A DNA stretch of 64,000 nt from Hansfordia pulvinata (GCA_006538405.1 BJKQ01000009.1:2180001-2244000), one strand, 5' to 3'. Shown: positions 31,462 to 43,284, numbered from the stretch's first letter. The notes: generated by a model from the sequence alone, not told the origin. Made by a program: numbers and translations.

Positions 31462-33564
31462 TCACGGCGGCGCATCAGGCTCCAGCGTCCGGAGCAGTGC
31501 CCCGACGAGGTGCAGGCTGCCGGTGACGAGGACCAGCGTCCTGGCGGCCCCGGCCCCTGCGGCCTGCGCCCTCGCCTCGCGCACCGCGCTGCTGACGTTG
31601 TCCACGACGTAGGTCGCGGTGCCCGGCGAAAGCTCTCGCATGACCTGCTCTCCCGCCCGCTGGACCGACAGGTCGCGCTCGTCCCCGTCCCCAGCAGCAG
31701 AGGCGCCCATCTCCTCGTTGCGTGTGAAGATGGCTGTGTCGAAGAACAAGCCCTCCCTTGCCCCCTTCCCTTGCTCTGCCGGCCCGTCGCCGCGGCACAC
31801 AGCGGCCGCCTTGAGCATTCCGCCGAGCAGCCGGCTGGCGTCACGCTCCTGCTGATTGAAGACGAGGACGCGGCGCACCGGGGCTGTTTCCCTTTGTGCT
31901 GACAGCGTCTTGCCGTCCTGTTGCCTCTGAAGGTGCTGTAGCTGCTGCTTCTGCTCCGGCGGCTGCTGCTGGGCGAACCACCGCGCGACGCCTGCCAGGC
32001 TCTCGGCTGTGTGCGCTCCGTCGATGTGCCAGGTGAGGCCGGGGCCGTGCGCGTCGTCGTCGGGCCGGGTCTCGCACCGCCCGCGCAGGCGTGCCTCGCG
32101 CAGACCCCTGCGGATCGCGGGCTCCCACTCCGGCAATGGCTCACCCAGGCCCGCCGCCACGCGCAGGTGCTCGCGGGCTGCCGCCGCCGCCAGCGCCTGG
32201 TTGGACCGCTGGAAATCGCCCTGCAGGCTGGGGTTGTTGCACCCGTCGCCGAAGCCGCTCTCCCTTCCCAGCACCTCGACCTCCTGCTGCCCCGGGCCAT
32301 CGCGGTCGCGGCCAATCAGCCCGTCGATCTGGTCATCGTCGATCTCGCACAGCTGCGCGCCCTTCTCGGCCGCGCGCCTCCGGAGCACCGCCATCGTCGC
32401 CCCCGCCTCCCCCGCCACCTTCTTCCCCTGGCCGTCATCGTCCCCGAGCCGCAGCGTGAAGCACTTCCTCCCGGCCTTGCACACCCCGGCCTTGTGCCAT
32501 GCGATCTCGGGCAGCGTCCCGCCCAGCATGCCGACGTGGTCGACGCCCAGCTGCGCGACGACGGAGGCCGACACGCAGCTGGCGGGCAGCACGTTGGTGG
32601 AGTCGTGCTCGCCGCCGATGCCGCACTCCACCACGGCCGCCGTCACCCCCTCGCGCAGGAACGCGTGGAGCGCCAGGACGGTCAGGAAGCGGAAGTAGAA
32701 GGGCTTGGACGCCGGCCCACAGATCTCGGCCTCCCGCGCTTCCCGCTCTGCGGCCGTGAGCTGCTGCCCCTGTCGCTTGGCGTCGCCGCTGTCGTCGTCC
32801 TTGGCCTCGAGCTCGGCCCGCGCGGACGCGCTCATCGCGTCCCACACCTCGTAGAAGTACCGCGCGAACCTCTCGGGCGGCAGCGGGCGCCCGCCGACCT
32901 GGATGCGCTCGCGCACGCTCACCAGGTGCGGCGATGTGTAGGTGCCCACGACCGCCTGCTTCTTCGTCTTCTCCCGCCCCGCCGCCGCCGCCGTCGCTTT
33001 GCTCCCTCCCACGCCGTCAGCCGTCGTCGTCACGAGCGACAATTCCGGCTGCGTTAGTATGGACGTCAGGTACGCGCAGACGGACCCCTTGCCCTTGGTC
33101 CCCGCCACGTGGACGCACAGCACCCCCGCGGCAGCCAGGTCGTCGCACGCCGGCGACAGGCCCGCCCGCCCCAGCCACTGGCGCATCTCGGGGATCGCCT
33201 GAGCGTTGAGGTCTGTCTTTCTCGGTGTCGCCGCCGCCGCCGCCGCCACCGTCGTCGTTGCTGTTGCTGGTGCCGTCACATCTGGTGGCGATGGCGGCGG
33301 CGGCGGCGGTGGCGAGGTGAAAAGAGAGGTGACGGCGCGGTTCGACTGCAGCGCGGCCAGGAGCTCCAGTGCCGTCTCGTAGGATCGGGCGGGGGCGCCA
33401 TCGCTGCCGCCTCCGCTCCTGCTGCCGCCCGCAGATGCAGCCGCGCTCATGCTGCGCGTAGTGTTCGTCGTGTCTCCAGCGTGCCGCCGCGATAGTCGTC
33501 CTCGGCGGAGAAGCAGAGGGGAGAGGCGGCGGGCTGGCGTCGCTGCCACGCCCATGCACGACAT
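31462..33564 (-). CDS. MET7: Folylpolyglutamate synthase (mitochondrial/cytosolic)
   Basis: Uninterrupted frame of 700 residues. The enzyme adds glutamates to tetrahydrofolates with ATP, keeping folates in the cell and supporting methionine and nucleotide synthesis. Seen: P-loop HVAGTKGKGSVCAY (about 152-165); VGTYTSPHLVSVRERIQVGG; KPFYFRFLTVLALHAF; VVECGIGGEHDSTNVL; SVVAQLGVDHVGMLGGTLPEIAWHKAGV; NQALAAAAAREHL; LTWHIDGAHTAESL; and VLVFNQQERDA. These are the conserved Mur-ligase/FPGS blocks in the expected order. The protein is longer than the usual 500-550 residues because of low-complexity inserts (poly-Pro/Ala about 85-115; Gln-rich about 545-565). The first 38 residues are Arg-rich and acidic-poor, like a mitochondrial presequence, and a second ATG (33450) begins MSAAAS, so dual localisation by alternative starts is plausible, as known for other FPGS genes. 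Confidence 0.93.
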   Translation of the reverse strand: MSCMGVAATPARRLSPLLLRRGRLSRRHAGDTTNTTRSMSAAASAGGSRSGGGSDGAPARSYETALELLAALQSNRAVTSLFTSPPPPPPPSPPDVTAPATATTTVAAAAAATPRKTDLNAQAIPEMRQWLGRAGLSPACDDLAAAGVLCVHVAGTKGKGSVCAYLTSILTQPELSLVTTTADGVGGSKATAAAAGREKTKKQAVVGTYTSPHLVSVRERIQVGGRPLPPERFARYFYEVWDAMSASARAELEAKDDDSGDAKRQGQQLTAAEREAREAEICGPASKPFYFRFLTVLALHAFLREGVTAAVVECGIGGEHDSTNVLPASCVSASVVAQLGVDHVGMLGGTLPEIAWHKAGVCKAGRKCFTLRLGDDDGQGKKVAGEAGATMAVLRRRAAEKGAQLCEIDDDQIDGLIGRDRDGPGQQEVEVLGRESGFGDGCNNPSLQGDFQRSNQALAAAAAREHLRVAAGLGEPLPEWEPAIRRGLREARLRGRCETRPDDDAHGPGLTWHIDGAHTAESLAGVARWFAQQQPPEQKQQLQHLQRQQDGKTLSAQRETAPVRRVLVFNQQERDASRLLGGMLKAAAVCRGDGPAEQGKGAREGLFFDTAIFTRNEEMGASAAGDGDERDLSVQRAGEQVMRELSPGTATYVVDNVSSAVREARAQAAGAGAARTLVLVTGSLHLVGALLRTLEPDAPP

Positions 33565-34556
33565 CCGGCCCCGGGTTCACGGGAGTGGTTTGAAAGCGGG
33601 GGGGGGGGAGGGGCTAAGTTTATTCTCTTCCTGCCCCTCGGCTGTGCTAGCGGGAATAGGGAGCGCGCTCGGGAGTGATCATGGAGGCCGGTGGTTCTAC
33701 TTGTTCGCGATTTGTTGCCCGACGGAGGATGCCCGGCTGCGGGATTGGTTGAAACGGGTCAAATCGCTCGGTGGGAAGCGGGCCGGATCCGGCCTGCCGG
33801 CAGCTGGCGGGCCGTCTTAGTCAGCGTGCGGCGTGGGTCGAAGCTAGCACGGCTACATAGGTACCAGGGTGAAACCACGAATCGAAGGCACACCTGCCCA
33901 ATTCAGGTCAGACATATAAGATCGTAGGGGCTTGCTTGCCCCGGAGAAGTCGTAGCTCTGCTTCGAAGCTGATTGTCTTTGCACTGACGTCTTCTACACA
34001 TGGACGCAGATTTCACCCGACTAGGAGGCCAGAGTCAAAGCACGATAAATCATCTCGTCGCTTGCAATGAAAAGAAACCCCTGGAAGCTGGAGGTTGTTT
34101 CCATTCTGCCAAAGGCTCATGAACTACTCTGTAGGCTTGTTCCAATCTGGCCGTGCCACAGCTGCGCTCGCAAGTCGCTTTTGCCCTTGAACAGCGCGGC
34201 TACTCCTCACGCCCCTCTTCTGCATCCCTGCATTGGTATAGCCCCTCGAATGTACGAACCCTCAACTCCGTGGCAACCTGCCATTTTCTCTTCCCTTCCC
34301 TTCAACAAGCCAGCGGGCGCAGAAAGGGTCAGGCGATAATCGTGAAATAAGAAAATCAGCAAAGCTAGTGAAAAAGAAAAAGAAAAAAAAGATTCCAACG
34401 CGAGACGCCTTTCTTCCCATGCCCCAACAACAATATGTAGTAATGTGATAACAGCCGTTCCTCTCATTACCAACTGCCGTTTCAACCGACTAGAGCACAC
34501 GAGGGAGAATACCCAGCAGTACCCAAGGCAGCAGCAGTTTCGCAAAGCTCGGCAAG
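33565..34556. other. Intergenic region, FPGS promoter and TFIIS 3' flank
   Basis: About 1 kb. It includes the FPGS promoter (left) and the T/A-rich 3' region of TFIIS (right, with an A-rich tract around 34350-34395). Nothing gene-like is seen. Confidence 0.55.
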
Positions 34557-35604
34557 TTACGAGAACTGGAAGAGGTCAGCAGGATTGCACCACGGGGGAC
34601 AGGGCAGGGAATGGAGCTCACCTTCCAGCGCTTTCCGCAGTTCATACACTCGCAGAACGTTGTCATAGGCTCATCAGCGGCGCGCGTCTGGGCCTGCGTG
34701 TAGCTGACCATCTTCTTCTTACAACCAGAGCACTCAAAGGTATCGCTGATGCTCTTCTCGACCATGGGGACCTGGGCCTTCTTCATGTTCTCCTCCTCAA
34801 AGGCGGCATCGGCCTTGCGCTGGGCAGGCGACTGCAGCTCGACGTCGGTCATGACGACGAAGCGGTCGACCGAGATTGTGCCCGACATGACGTTCTCGCG
34901 CAGCTCCGAGTTGGTCTTGTTCTTGAGGTTTTGGAAGAGGGACCGCAGCTTGCGGCGGTAGGCCTCGGTCTCGCCCGAGTAGGCCTTGAAGGCGGCGTTC
35001 TCAACCTCGACGGCGCGGCTCAGCACGGCGTCCTCAGGCTCCCGGGAGCGGTAGGCTAAGCCGTTGTACATGAGACCGACGCAGTTATCGCGCGTCTTGG
35101 TGCCAGTGCGGCTGATATCGACCTTGTCCTCCTTGAAGGTGCGCTTCTCGGGGTTGCCCTGGAAGGGCTGCTTGCTGGCGCCCGATGCGGGCTTGGGAGC
35201 GGGCGAAGATGGTTTCGGGGCGGGCGAGGCGGAGCCCTTGGCGGCAGAAGAGGAGCCTGGCTTGGACTTCTTGGCCATCTCAACCGCCTTCTTCCACCGG
35301 TTGACGAGCTCGCCGGCGATTCGCTGTACATCCTTGTTGGGGTAGGCGCGCAGCTTTCCGATGATCAGGCCGGCGCGGGTTGTCTGGTGAGGGTGAAAGC
35401 ACCGCGTGAGCTGCGAGGTCGTCCTGGGCGGATTGCGTCGAGTAGTCAGCAGAGGGAACTTACGCGCAGCATCTCCTCGGTGGGAGTCTCATCCTTCTTG
35501 AGGGTGTCGAGTAGAGAAATGATGTTGGCAGCGGGTTCCTGGGCGGTCTGGGCCTTGTGGATGGCCTTGACAGTCCGCTCGAGCTCGCGCTGGTCGATAG
35601 GCAT
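34557..35604 (-). CDS. DST1: Transcription elongation factor TFIIS
   Basis: Three exons: 35604-35464, 35383-34622 and a 9-base last exon 34565-34557; 303 residues, the normal TFIIS size. TFIIS enters the RNA polymerase II funnel and triggers transcript cleavage so that stalled polymerase can resume. Exon 1 (MPIDQRELERTVKAIHKAQT..PTEEMLR) and the start of exon 2 (TTRAGLIIGKLRAYPNKDVQRIAGELVNRWKKAVE) form the N-terminal TFIIS/LW domain. A Ser/Pro/Lys linker leads to the central domain (RDNCVGLMYNGL..VENAAFKAYSGETEAYRRKLRSLFQNLKNK). The C-terminal zinc ribbon shows CSGCKKK and CECMNCGKRW with the acidic RAADEPMTTF hairpin (consensus Asp-Glu catalytic pair). The last exon supplies only Phe-Ser-stop, completing the standard RWKFS ending; the 56-base intron has a GTGAGC donor and TTCCAG acceptor. 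Confidence 0.95.
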
Positions 35605-37794
35605 TTTGACGGGTCGAAATGTCGCGGACGATGCTGGGGAGCGGGGGCGAAGGGGCGCGCAGACGAAGCGGTAATGGCGGGGATGACGGTGCTAGACAAG
35701 GAGGTCGCAGCAGCGTGCGGGTCGATAAGCGACGTGGTGCGCAAGAGTCGGGTGTGAGAGGTTGAAGTTGGAAGTACAAACCCGAGGCGTGCAGAGAAAT
35801 CCGGCAAAGACGGTTGGTGGTGCGATGCGACCGGATGCGACGCGGCGGTGGTGCAGAGGCGAGGCCGGGCTGCAAAATTGCCTGATGACGCTAGCAGGCC
35901 GGCCATGTCACTTTCGGCGCGTCGCGTAGTGCTGGGGTACCTCGGGTTTGTTCGCGGCCGATTCGTAATTGACGCGCTCAAAGGCAGCGGCGGGCAGCAC
36001 AGCAAGCACAAGGTAGGTCAGTTTGTACCTCAACCAGCTACCTTGCGTGCGGACAGGGCCAGCATGGGCAACAACCGAGGCGTAAACTTTTCGGTCCACT
36101 CCAAACTCTTTGCAACGGCGCATGGTGTTCTTAAGCATTCTCATGCATGATTTCGGCATGAGCCGAAGTCAACATTGAATCATCATTCTGGAGGTAAAGG
36201 TCCTGCAGTATCATGAACTCGGTACTATGGATGGTAAGGTATCCACTCTCGCAGATGTCCCCAGTCTGCAGCTCGTACGAGTACTCGGGTACCTGCCCGC
36301 GCCGACGCGTTTTTCAACACCATCATACATCTTGTGCAGCTCCCAATTCGACTACCTCTGAAGAAGGGACGGACTTTGGATGGACGATGACCAAAGAAAC
36401 TCCATTTTTTCTTCCCGCAAGCTCGTACAACATGCCCCGCCCAGAGTGAGAGCCAGCTGCCTCGTCAGTGATTCATTCTGCACTGCGCGATCGTTCGCGA
36501 GTGGGTGGGATCTATACGCGTGAAGATCAAGGCACGGGCTCCGTGCTCCGTCTACGTGCTCCGTCTAGGACGGAAGCTCCGTCCAGGTCGGAAGCTCCGT
36601 CAGGGAATGCCCCGCCTCCCGGGTCCGAACGAGACGAAACTACTAGGCCCACACAGGGGGCCTTCTGGTCCGGGTGCAGGACGTTGCGAGGGTGCGACTG
36701 CGGGTAGGGACACAGTCGTTCAGTCTGAGGTGCAACCGGTCAGCTTATATATCCATCCAAGGCGGAACTCTTAGGATGGACAAGACACGGTCGTCGTGAG
36801 GCTTGATCACCTGGAACAGTCGGCGTGGCACCGTACTCCGTAGAACTCGGGACACCAGGTGGCAGTGAAGCACGGCAGCGTGATTGGCAGCTGAGAGCAC
36901 TAAATACGTACCGGGTCCCGGGTGCTGGCATGCGCGCCCCCGCCGCACCCGCACTGGGCGTCGAGGCTCGTCGCGATGGTCACGGACCAGCATTCCATGC
37001 GCCGCCGACATTCCACAGCCTCGCTTCCAGGCCATTCCACAGCCCAGCTCATAAATACTTTACCCCGGGGCCTGTCCTGCAGTCAGCGTACTCTGCGGTC
37101 CTCCTGGTCTTCCAAGCCCGTGGCAACCGTCAGCAACGTCGTCCGTCTGCCCGACATGCAGAGCCCGTGAGACCATGCATCATCACTCCGCAGCACCGAG
37201 CAGTGCCCGACCCCGCAAGCCCGGCCCCGAACAAACGGCCGGTCCGAGGTCACGCAGCGCCCCGCGAAAGACCGGCCGACGACCCATCTACTGGCATTGC
37301 GGCCCGCTCCCCAGTTATCGAATATTGCTTGAAGATTTCACCATCACACGCAGTTCAGATCAAGACGAGAACGTGGGTAAAATGTACGTGTTTTGCAATT
37401 TATTCACCAGGCAGTTCTATTTGGATGCTCGCCCCAAATACTCCGTGCCTGCCATGCCCTAAAACTATAAACACCCATGCAAGTGCCGTCCGGATGGGGA
37501 CAAACCAGAAAGACTGACAGAGACAGAGACAGAGGGAGAGGTAGAAAAGATGGTGAGTGAGAAGAAGATATAAATGTCGACGAAAAAATCTACATTACAC
37601 ATTATATCATGCCTGGGGTGTGTGTGCGTTTGTGTGTGGGAGGAAGAATGGAAAGGTGAAGAGGGTTGCTTGCCCCTGGCGGCAGCGACAGCAGCGACAG
37701 CAACGGTGGCGGCGGCGGCGGTTTCATGGTGGCTTAGGCATGATTGGATGTTCTTGTTGCTTTTCTTTTCGTGCGAGGATTCCCCCTTTCCTTT
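35605..37794. other. Intergenic region between TFIIS and the MFS gene
   Basis: About 2.2 kb: TFIIS promoter (left) and 3' flank of the MFS transporter gene (right). It contains clustered short repeats of GCTCCGT/ACGGAAGCTCCGTC at about 36537-36602, one GTACGAGTAC motif at 36275, and a GT-rich stretch near 37610-37640. The frames here have no domains. Confidence 0.55.
36537..36602. repeat. Cluster of short GCTCCGTC-type direct repeats
   Basis: At least five copies of GCTCCGT within 66 bases, two of them inside a longer shared unit CGGAAGCTCCGTC, with spacers of 9-16 bases. Function unknown; it may be slippage-derived or a protein-binding cluster. Confidence 0.6.
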
Positions 37795-40297
37795 TTATAC
37801 ATTGCCACTACTGCTGGGCTTCTCTCCAGCAGGCGGCTCTGGGGCTGGTTTGACGGACCGCCACTCGAAGCAGCAGCAGGCGATGAAGGCCAAGCCGCCG
37901 AGCGGGACCGAGGCAAGGAAGACGGTGCGCAAGGCCTCGTTGTACGCGGGCAGCAGGATCTGCAGCTCGTCCTCGGTCACCAGCTTGCGGAAGGCGACGG
38001 CACCGGCCGCGATGATCTCGGCAATGTCGACTCCCGGCAGGAGGCCCTCCGTCACCTCGACCAGCTTCTTCTGGAAGATGTTGTTGCCGACCGAGATGAA
38101 GATGGCGCCACCCAGCGACTGCGAGGCGACCACGGCCGCCGTGCCAACGGCGATGTCCTCCGGGGCAGGGCCGACTGCGCCGCGGTGAAGCACTGCTGGA
38201 TCGACATACCGAAGCCGGCAGAGGCCAGCAGTTCGAGGCCGATCCACATGCCCGTGCTCATATTCGGGCGATACAGGGTGAAGAGGCCGCAGCCGACCGT
38301 GCCAATGGCCGAGCCGATGATGGCCGGCGGGGTGAAGTAGCCGACGGCCGAAACGAAGACGCCGGAGATGAGGGAGAAGAGGGCGTTGGCGACAAAGTAT
38401 GGGATCATGCTGATACCCGACTGGATGGCCGAGTCGCCCAGGATGGCCTGAAACCAGATGGGCAGGAAGTACGTGTGGATCAGCAGCGCGCCGTAGGTGA
38501 AGAAGGCCATGCTGCAGGCCGCCGACACGGTGCGCTGCGTCACGATGCTCGGCGGGATCAGCGCCGCGTCCTGCTTCCACCACTGCCATCCAATAAACAG
38601 GCAAAGGGCGATGCCGAACCCGGCCATGAGCCCAATGATCATGGGGTCGGACCACGGGATGCCCGTCGTCGTGTACTCAAGCGCGAGGAAGAGCATGACG
38701 GACGTGACCAGCAGGATGGCGTTGCCAATCAGGTCGAGGTCGATGATGCGGTCGATGAAGGTCCGCTTCATGTTGGGGTTGGGCATCGGGCGGTACACCA
38801 GGAACATGACAATCATGGTCACGGCGCCTACGGGCACGTTGATCCAGAAACACCATCGCCAGGACTGTGCCGGTTCATGATCAGCAAGGGGACATTCTTT
38901 CGAGGAGTGGGCGGGGGCGGGGTCCCAAGCAGCAGCAAACTTACCACAAGGTCGGTGAAGACACCTCCGATCAGGGGACCGACAGTGGCGCCGACGCCAA
39001 ACATGAGACCGACAACGGCCGTATACAGCGGGCGAAGGCGCAGCGGGACGGCCGTGGCCACAATGACGAAACTACCCGTGAGGATACCGGCGCTGCCGAA
39101 ACCGGCGATGGCGCGGCCGATGATGAGAACCTGGGAAGAGGGGGACAGGGCGCAGATCAGGGAGCCCAACTCGAACAGGGCCATGGAGAGGAGGTAGGAC
39201 CATTTCGAATTGAAGAGGGTGTACACGCGGCCGAAGACGGGTTGGAAGGCGCACGCCGTCAGGAGGTACGAGGATCCGTACCAGCCAATGTCGGACGTGG
39301 ACTTGAACTCGGCGGTGATGAAGGGGATGGCCTGGGAAGCTCACGTCAGTCCTCTTGTTGTTGCGGTGTGGCCGGGGCAGGGTCTTCGAGGGGGCAAGAG
39401 GAGGGCAATACGAACAGTGGTGATGATGGTGCGGTCAATGGAGATGAGGAAGACGACGAGCGACAGGCCGAGGACGAGGAGCTGCAGCGGCAGGCCGTGC
39501 AAAAAGTGGTCCTGGCTCGCGGAGCCCTCCGAGTTGGCCGTGGAGGGGGCGTGCTCAGGCCGCGGTGGCTCGGGCTCATCCTCTTCCTCGATGTCGGGTT
39601 CGAAGGGGCGGGTGTACCGGCTGAGACGGACGCCGGCCTTGCCCGGGTGACGCTGATCGCCGATAGGCGTGGGCCGGTTGTACTCGGAGCTCTGGCGGGT
39701 GCTGTAGGAAGAGACGGAGCTGTTGTCCGCCAGATGGCGCAGGCGGGGGACCGAGGCCAGCAGGAGGTCGGCGAAGACGCCGAGGCGCTCAAAGTCCGAG
39801 TCGGTCTCGGGGCGGCTGATACCGCGCTGGTGGCCGGCGTGGTGTTTCTGGTGCTCCTTGAAGTAGGGGTTGCCGCGGCCGTAGATGTCGACCGACGAGG
39901 TGGCCGAGATGCCGCGGGAATGGCGCGACCCGGGCGCGATGCGGGTGCTGCCGCTGAAGGTGGTCGACGTGGTCTCCTTCTCGAGCTGGTTCTGGTCGAA
40001 GCGCTCAAACAGGCCCGGGGAAACGGGCGGCGACTTGCCCTCGGACTGCGAGGGCGGCACCCGGATGCTCAGCCTGTCCGTCCGGTCCTCCGCCAGCGAC
40101 TCGACGTCGCCCTCCCATTCGGACGACGAGCCGTTGTGGTGGTGGTGGTCGTCGTCGTCCGCCGTGTACATGGACGACCGATCCGCCTCCCCCGCTCCCG
40201 ACGTCTCGTAGCCCGTCGTGTCGTACCCATCCGTGCTCTCGAGCGGCGGCGGCGGCTCGACCCTCCTTGCCGGCTGCTGGCGGCTTCGCCCGTCCAT
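37795..40297 (-). CDS. MFS transporter (DHA2/14-helix type) with long acidic N-terminal extension; apparent frameshift
   Basis: Exons 40297-39416, 39331-38945 and 38864-37795; about 779 residues. Membrane carrier of the major facilitator superfamily, drug:H+ antiporter-2-like. Seen: LQLLVLGLSLVVFLISIDRTIITTAIPFITAEF across intron 1; GWYGSSYLLTACAFQPVFGRVY (motif A region); FELGSLICALSPSSQVLIIGRAIAGFGSAG; TAVVGLMFGVGATVGPLIGG (motif C-like); and SWRWCFWINVPVGAVTM after intron 2 (GTAAGT donor, CACAG acceptor). Intron 1 uses a weak GTTCGT donor. Roughly 260 residues of Ser/Asp/Glu-rich sequence precede the first helix, far longer than usual. The frame breaks in a C4 run (coding strand, 38165-38162): the first frame ends nonsensically after FTAAQSALP, while PEDIAVGTAAVVASQSLGGA continues in the next frame; one added C (CCCCC) repairs it. 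Substrate unknown; export of toxic compounds is typical for the family. Confidence 0.85.
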
Positions 40298-40906
40298 ACC
40301 TGCAGCGGCGGCGGCGCGGCGGCGGTGGTGCTTGGACTTTTCCTTCTCCTGCTTCTCTGCCTACTGGCAGTGGTTATCCCGGTAGCCGTCGTCGTGTGCT
40401 GGTATTAAAGGCTCCAAGGCGGAGGCGGCGTCGTCGACGAAATGAGCGAATAGAAAAAAATAAGGTAAGGGCCGCTGCCTGGATGGTTAGTCGGGAATTC
40501 GCAGCACCAGGCTGGCAGTGTGGCCGGGTTGTCTTGGGATTAGGAAGCGCCGTAGGCCTCGGGCGACGAGAGCGAGAGAAAGAAGAAGAAGACTAAGGAA
40601 GGAGGCTTGGCTTTGCAGGACAACGAGAGAGAGACCTGAAAGCGTGGTCGTGATGGTGGTGAGTGTGTATGTGGTGTGTACGAGTGTGTAGGTGTGTGGC
40701 GTGTATATGGGCAAGGGGAGGGGAGTCAGCGACTGCGCCTTGCGAGTCTTGCCCGTGTGCCGCGTGCCGAGTAGGTCGTCACGCAGGAGGAGAGAGGACG
40801 GGGCGTACTCGTACTTCCTCTTTAGACCCGATCAGAGGAAAAGCCAACAACGTCACCGACAGAACACGGAGGAGGCGAAGATCGGAGAGAGACAAGGACG
40901 CACGCT

Positions 40907-40934
40907 GGCAGGCAGGCAGGCAGGCAGGCAGGCA
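40907..40934. repeat. GGCA tetranucleotide microsatellite
   Basis: Seven uninterrupted GGCA units followed by CACACGCACACAAAACAC-type sequence, about 610 bases upstream of the MFS start codon. Confidence 0.85.
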
Positions 40935-41698
40935 CACGCACACAAAACACAAAACACACCTACTAGAGAAGGGGGGAGAGCAGCGGCGAAGCGCGAACCA
41001 CAACCCCAGGGCGCGCGAGAGAGAGAGAGAGAAATTGAGATTCGGGCGAGGGTCGTGTCGCAGTAGCGCACTCCGTATATTCCGCGCGTATTCGTGGGCA
41101 CTAGAACAGCACTGCTGGTGGCCGTTGCGTGTTGTTGCGTGGTGGCAGATGGGCGGCCCCACCGGGGCGACGAACTAGGCTGACGGTGCAATCTCTCCTG
41201 AGACCTCTCGGAAACCGCCTAACGGAGCATAGGAGCATAGGAGGGAGGGCGACGGGTACTCGTAAATAGTTGACTGGGGCCTTCTTCCGAGTGAGCAAGA
41301 TTGCGCCTGCGATGACTGTGATGATGAACAACGACACGCCCCTTCACAGCCCAGCCAATAAGGCAGGCAGGTGGTCAGCTTGCGAGTCGGTCAGTCTCCT
41401 CGTCCTCGTCCTTGTTGTTGTTCTTGTTGTCGTCGTTGTCAGCAACGGTGTTGGGTGAAAGGGGGCAGGGAAGGAGAGGCGATGCAGGAAAGGCGAGTAA
41501 TCTCGATCGATCAAGTTTAGGTTGACAGCGACGCGGTGAGCCGCACAGACATGGAGCACAACGAAAGACGACGCGGGACAGCCCACGACGACACTACGGA
41601 TACAGGATAGCTCGACGAAACGGCCTCTCGGAGCAGCCAACGCCCCGGAGGCAGGACGATTCGGAGGGTCATCAGGTCTAAAATTAGACGGGACCACG

Positions 41699-41722
41699 AG
41701 AGAGAGAGAGAGAGAGAGAGAG
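41699..41722. repeat. GA dinucleotide microsatellite
   Basis: Twelve consecutive AG/GA units, one of several GA tracts in the window (others near 41018, 48919 and 56859). Confidence 0.85.
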
Positions 41723-43284
41723 CTGGGAAAGCAAGAGAGGGTGGGGGAGTTCTGGTCTGCCGGGACTCACGGGACGAGACAAGACACAACGACTACTCGT
41801 AGCGTAGGTAGGTGAGCACAGCTACTCGCAGCTATTCTTGCCTAGACGCCTGGGCAGCTGATGGTTAGTGGTGAACAACTCATCGAAATAACAAGCCTCC
41901 TTCTGCTGTCTCCTGGGCTCAGCTTACGCGGAAGCGGGAGGGAGGCGGAGTGCAGGTGGTGAGGTGTTGTTAGTGAGTCGCCAGGGTGGATGGTGCGAGG
42001 GGCTCACAGCTGATGCTACTAACTTAGCTGCTTGTTGATGAGAGAGGCGTGGGTACGAGTATCGTATGGATTTTGGGTGCGCGCAAAGGAGTCGGTCGTG
42101 GGCTTGCGGTGAGTGAGTGAGACTGAGCGAAGGCGATGCCTCGGCACGTCAGACGCTCGGTGAAGCACAGCACGGCACAACGGATCACGGCATAAGATAT
42201 GAATGCGCAGTTGTGTACTCGTAGTCAAAAGCACAAAACGACACAACACACCAACACACGACACCACGAGTACGGCCAGCAGACAACCGGAGGAATCCAC
42301 GGAAGGGCCACCAGGCGCTTCAGGGCGTGTCGATCTGCTTCGATCCGTAGTGGGACTATTATGGTGAGCGAGGCAGCGTAGCAGGTGGTTCAGGTGAGGG
42401 TCCCCAAAACTCAAAATGAGGAACAACAGGAGGCGTCTGGCCCACCAGCAGCAGAGGAGGAGCCGGGTTCACGTCACGGAGCTGTCGGGGACTGTTGATC
42501 ACCACGGGCAGCCAGTGCGAGTGCGTCGTTGGTCGGAGTCGAGGGGGAAGCGTGGTGCGCACAGGCGAGCCCGAGCCAAGCCCCTTGTCGTCTAGCGGGC
42601 GTCGAGGGAGATTATTCCCAAGCGTTGTTTGTTTTTTCTCTTTCTTTTTTTTTTCTTTCCACGTTCTCCCTATTTTTCCCTTTCGTGAGGTTCCCACGCG
42701 TTCCACGCTAATGTGTCTCTGCCTGCGTCTGTCTCCCAGCAAACTCGGACCAGGACGACGCTACAGACTCGAACCCCCCGACGCGGCGGTGGGCCCCCCA
42801 AGAGAAAACTAGCAAGCTAGCCCGACCGCTGACGGTGTGCGGATAGGAGCACCCGCGGATTCTCCTGGCTAATAAGGGCTTTGTGCACATGAATCAACAA
42901 TGGCGGAGCTACCTACGCGTATCGTAGCCGAGGGCTGCAAGACGCGCAGCGGCTGGGGGCGAGCCAGCGCGCGGCTGATTACCTCGGGTCCCTTCGGAGT
43001 ACTAGAGAGCAGACTACGGTCAGTACGCTGGGGCTGCTGGGCCGTAGCGATCCCGTCAGCCCTCTCCCTCTGGGGGCTGCGATAGGAGGAGGGCAATATG
43101 ACTGGGGGGAAAAAACCCAGGTGATGCGCTGTCTAAGCAGGAGAATGGAGTAGCAAGCATGTAATATCTCTCTGATCCCTGCGGTCATCGTGAGGGTCAG
43201 TCAGCACAGCGACGCGACTGGATGAGAGTGGAGGTTCTGCAGGTGGAAGAAGGGACTCCCGTATACTCGGTGAGGGCAGGTAGC

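Noticed and set aside
32011..33057. 348-codon plus frame
   Set aside because: It is antisense to folylpolyglutamate synthase and has no domain or signal.
35908..36159. Small minus-strand gene upstream of TFIIS
   Set aside because: The 83-codon frame has no signal or domain, and it overlaps frames on the plus strand of equal quality.
38867..40408. 513-codon open frame on the plus strand
   Set aside because: It lies antisense to the MFS gene exons; its Gly/Arg/Asp/Val-rich, domain-free sequence is the shadow of GC-rich codons on the other strand.
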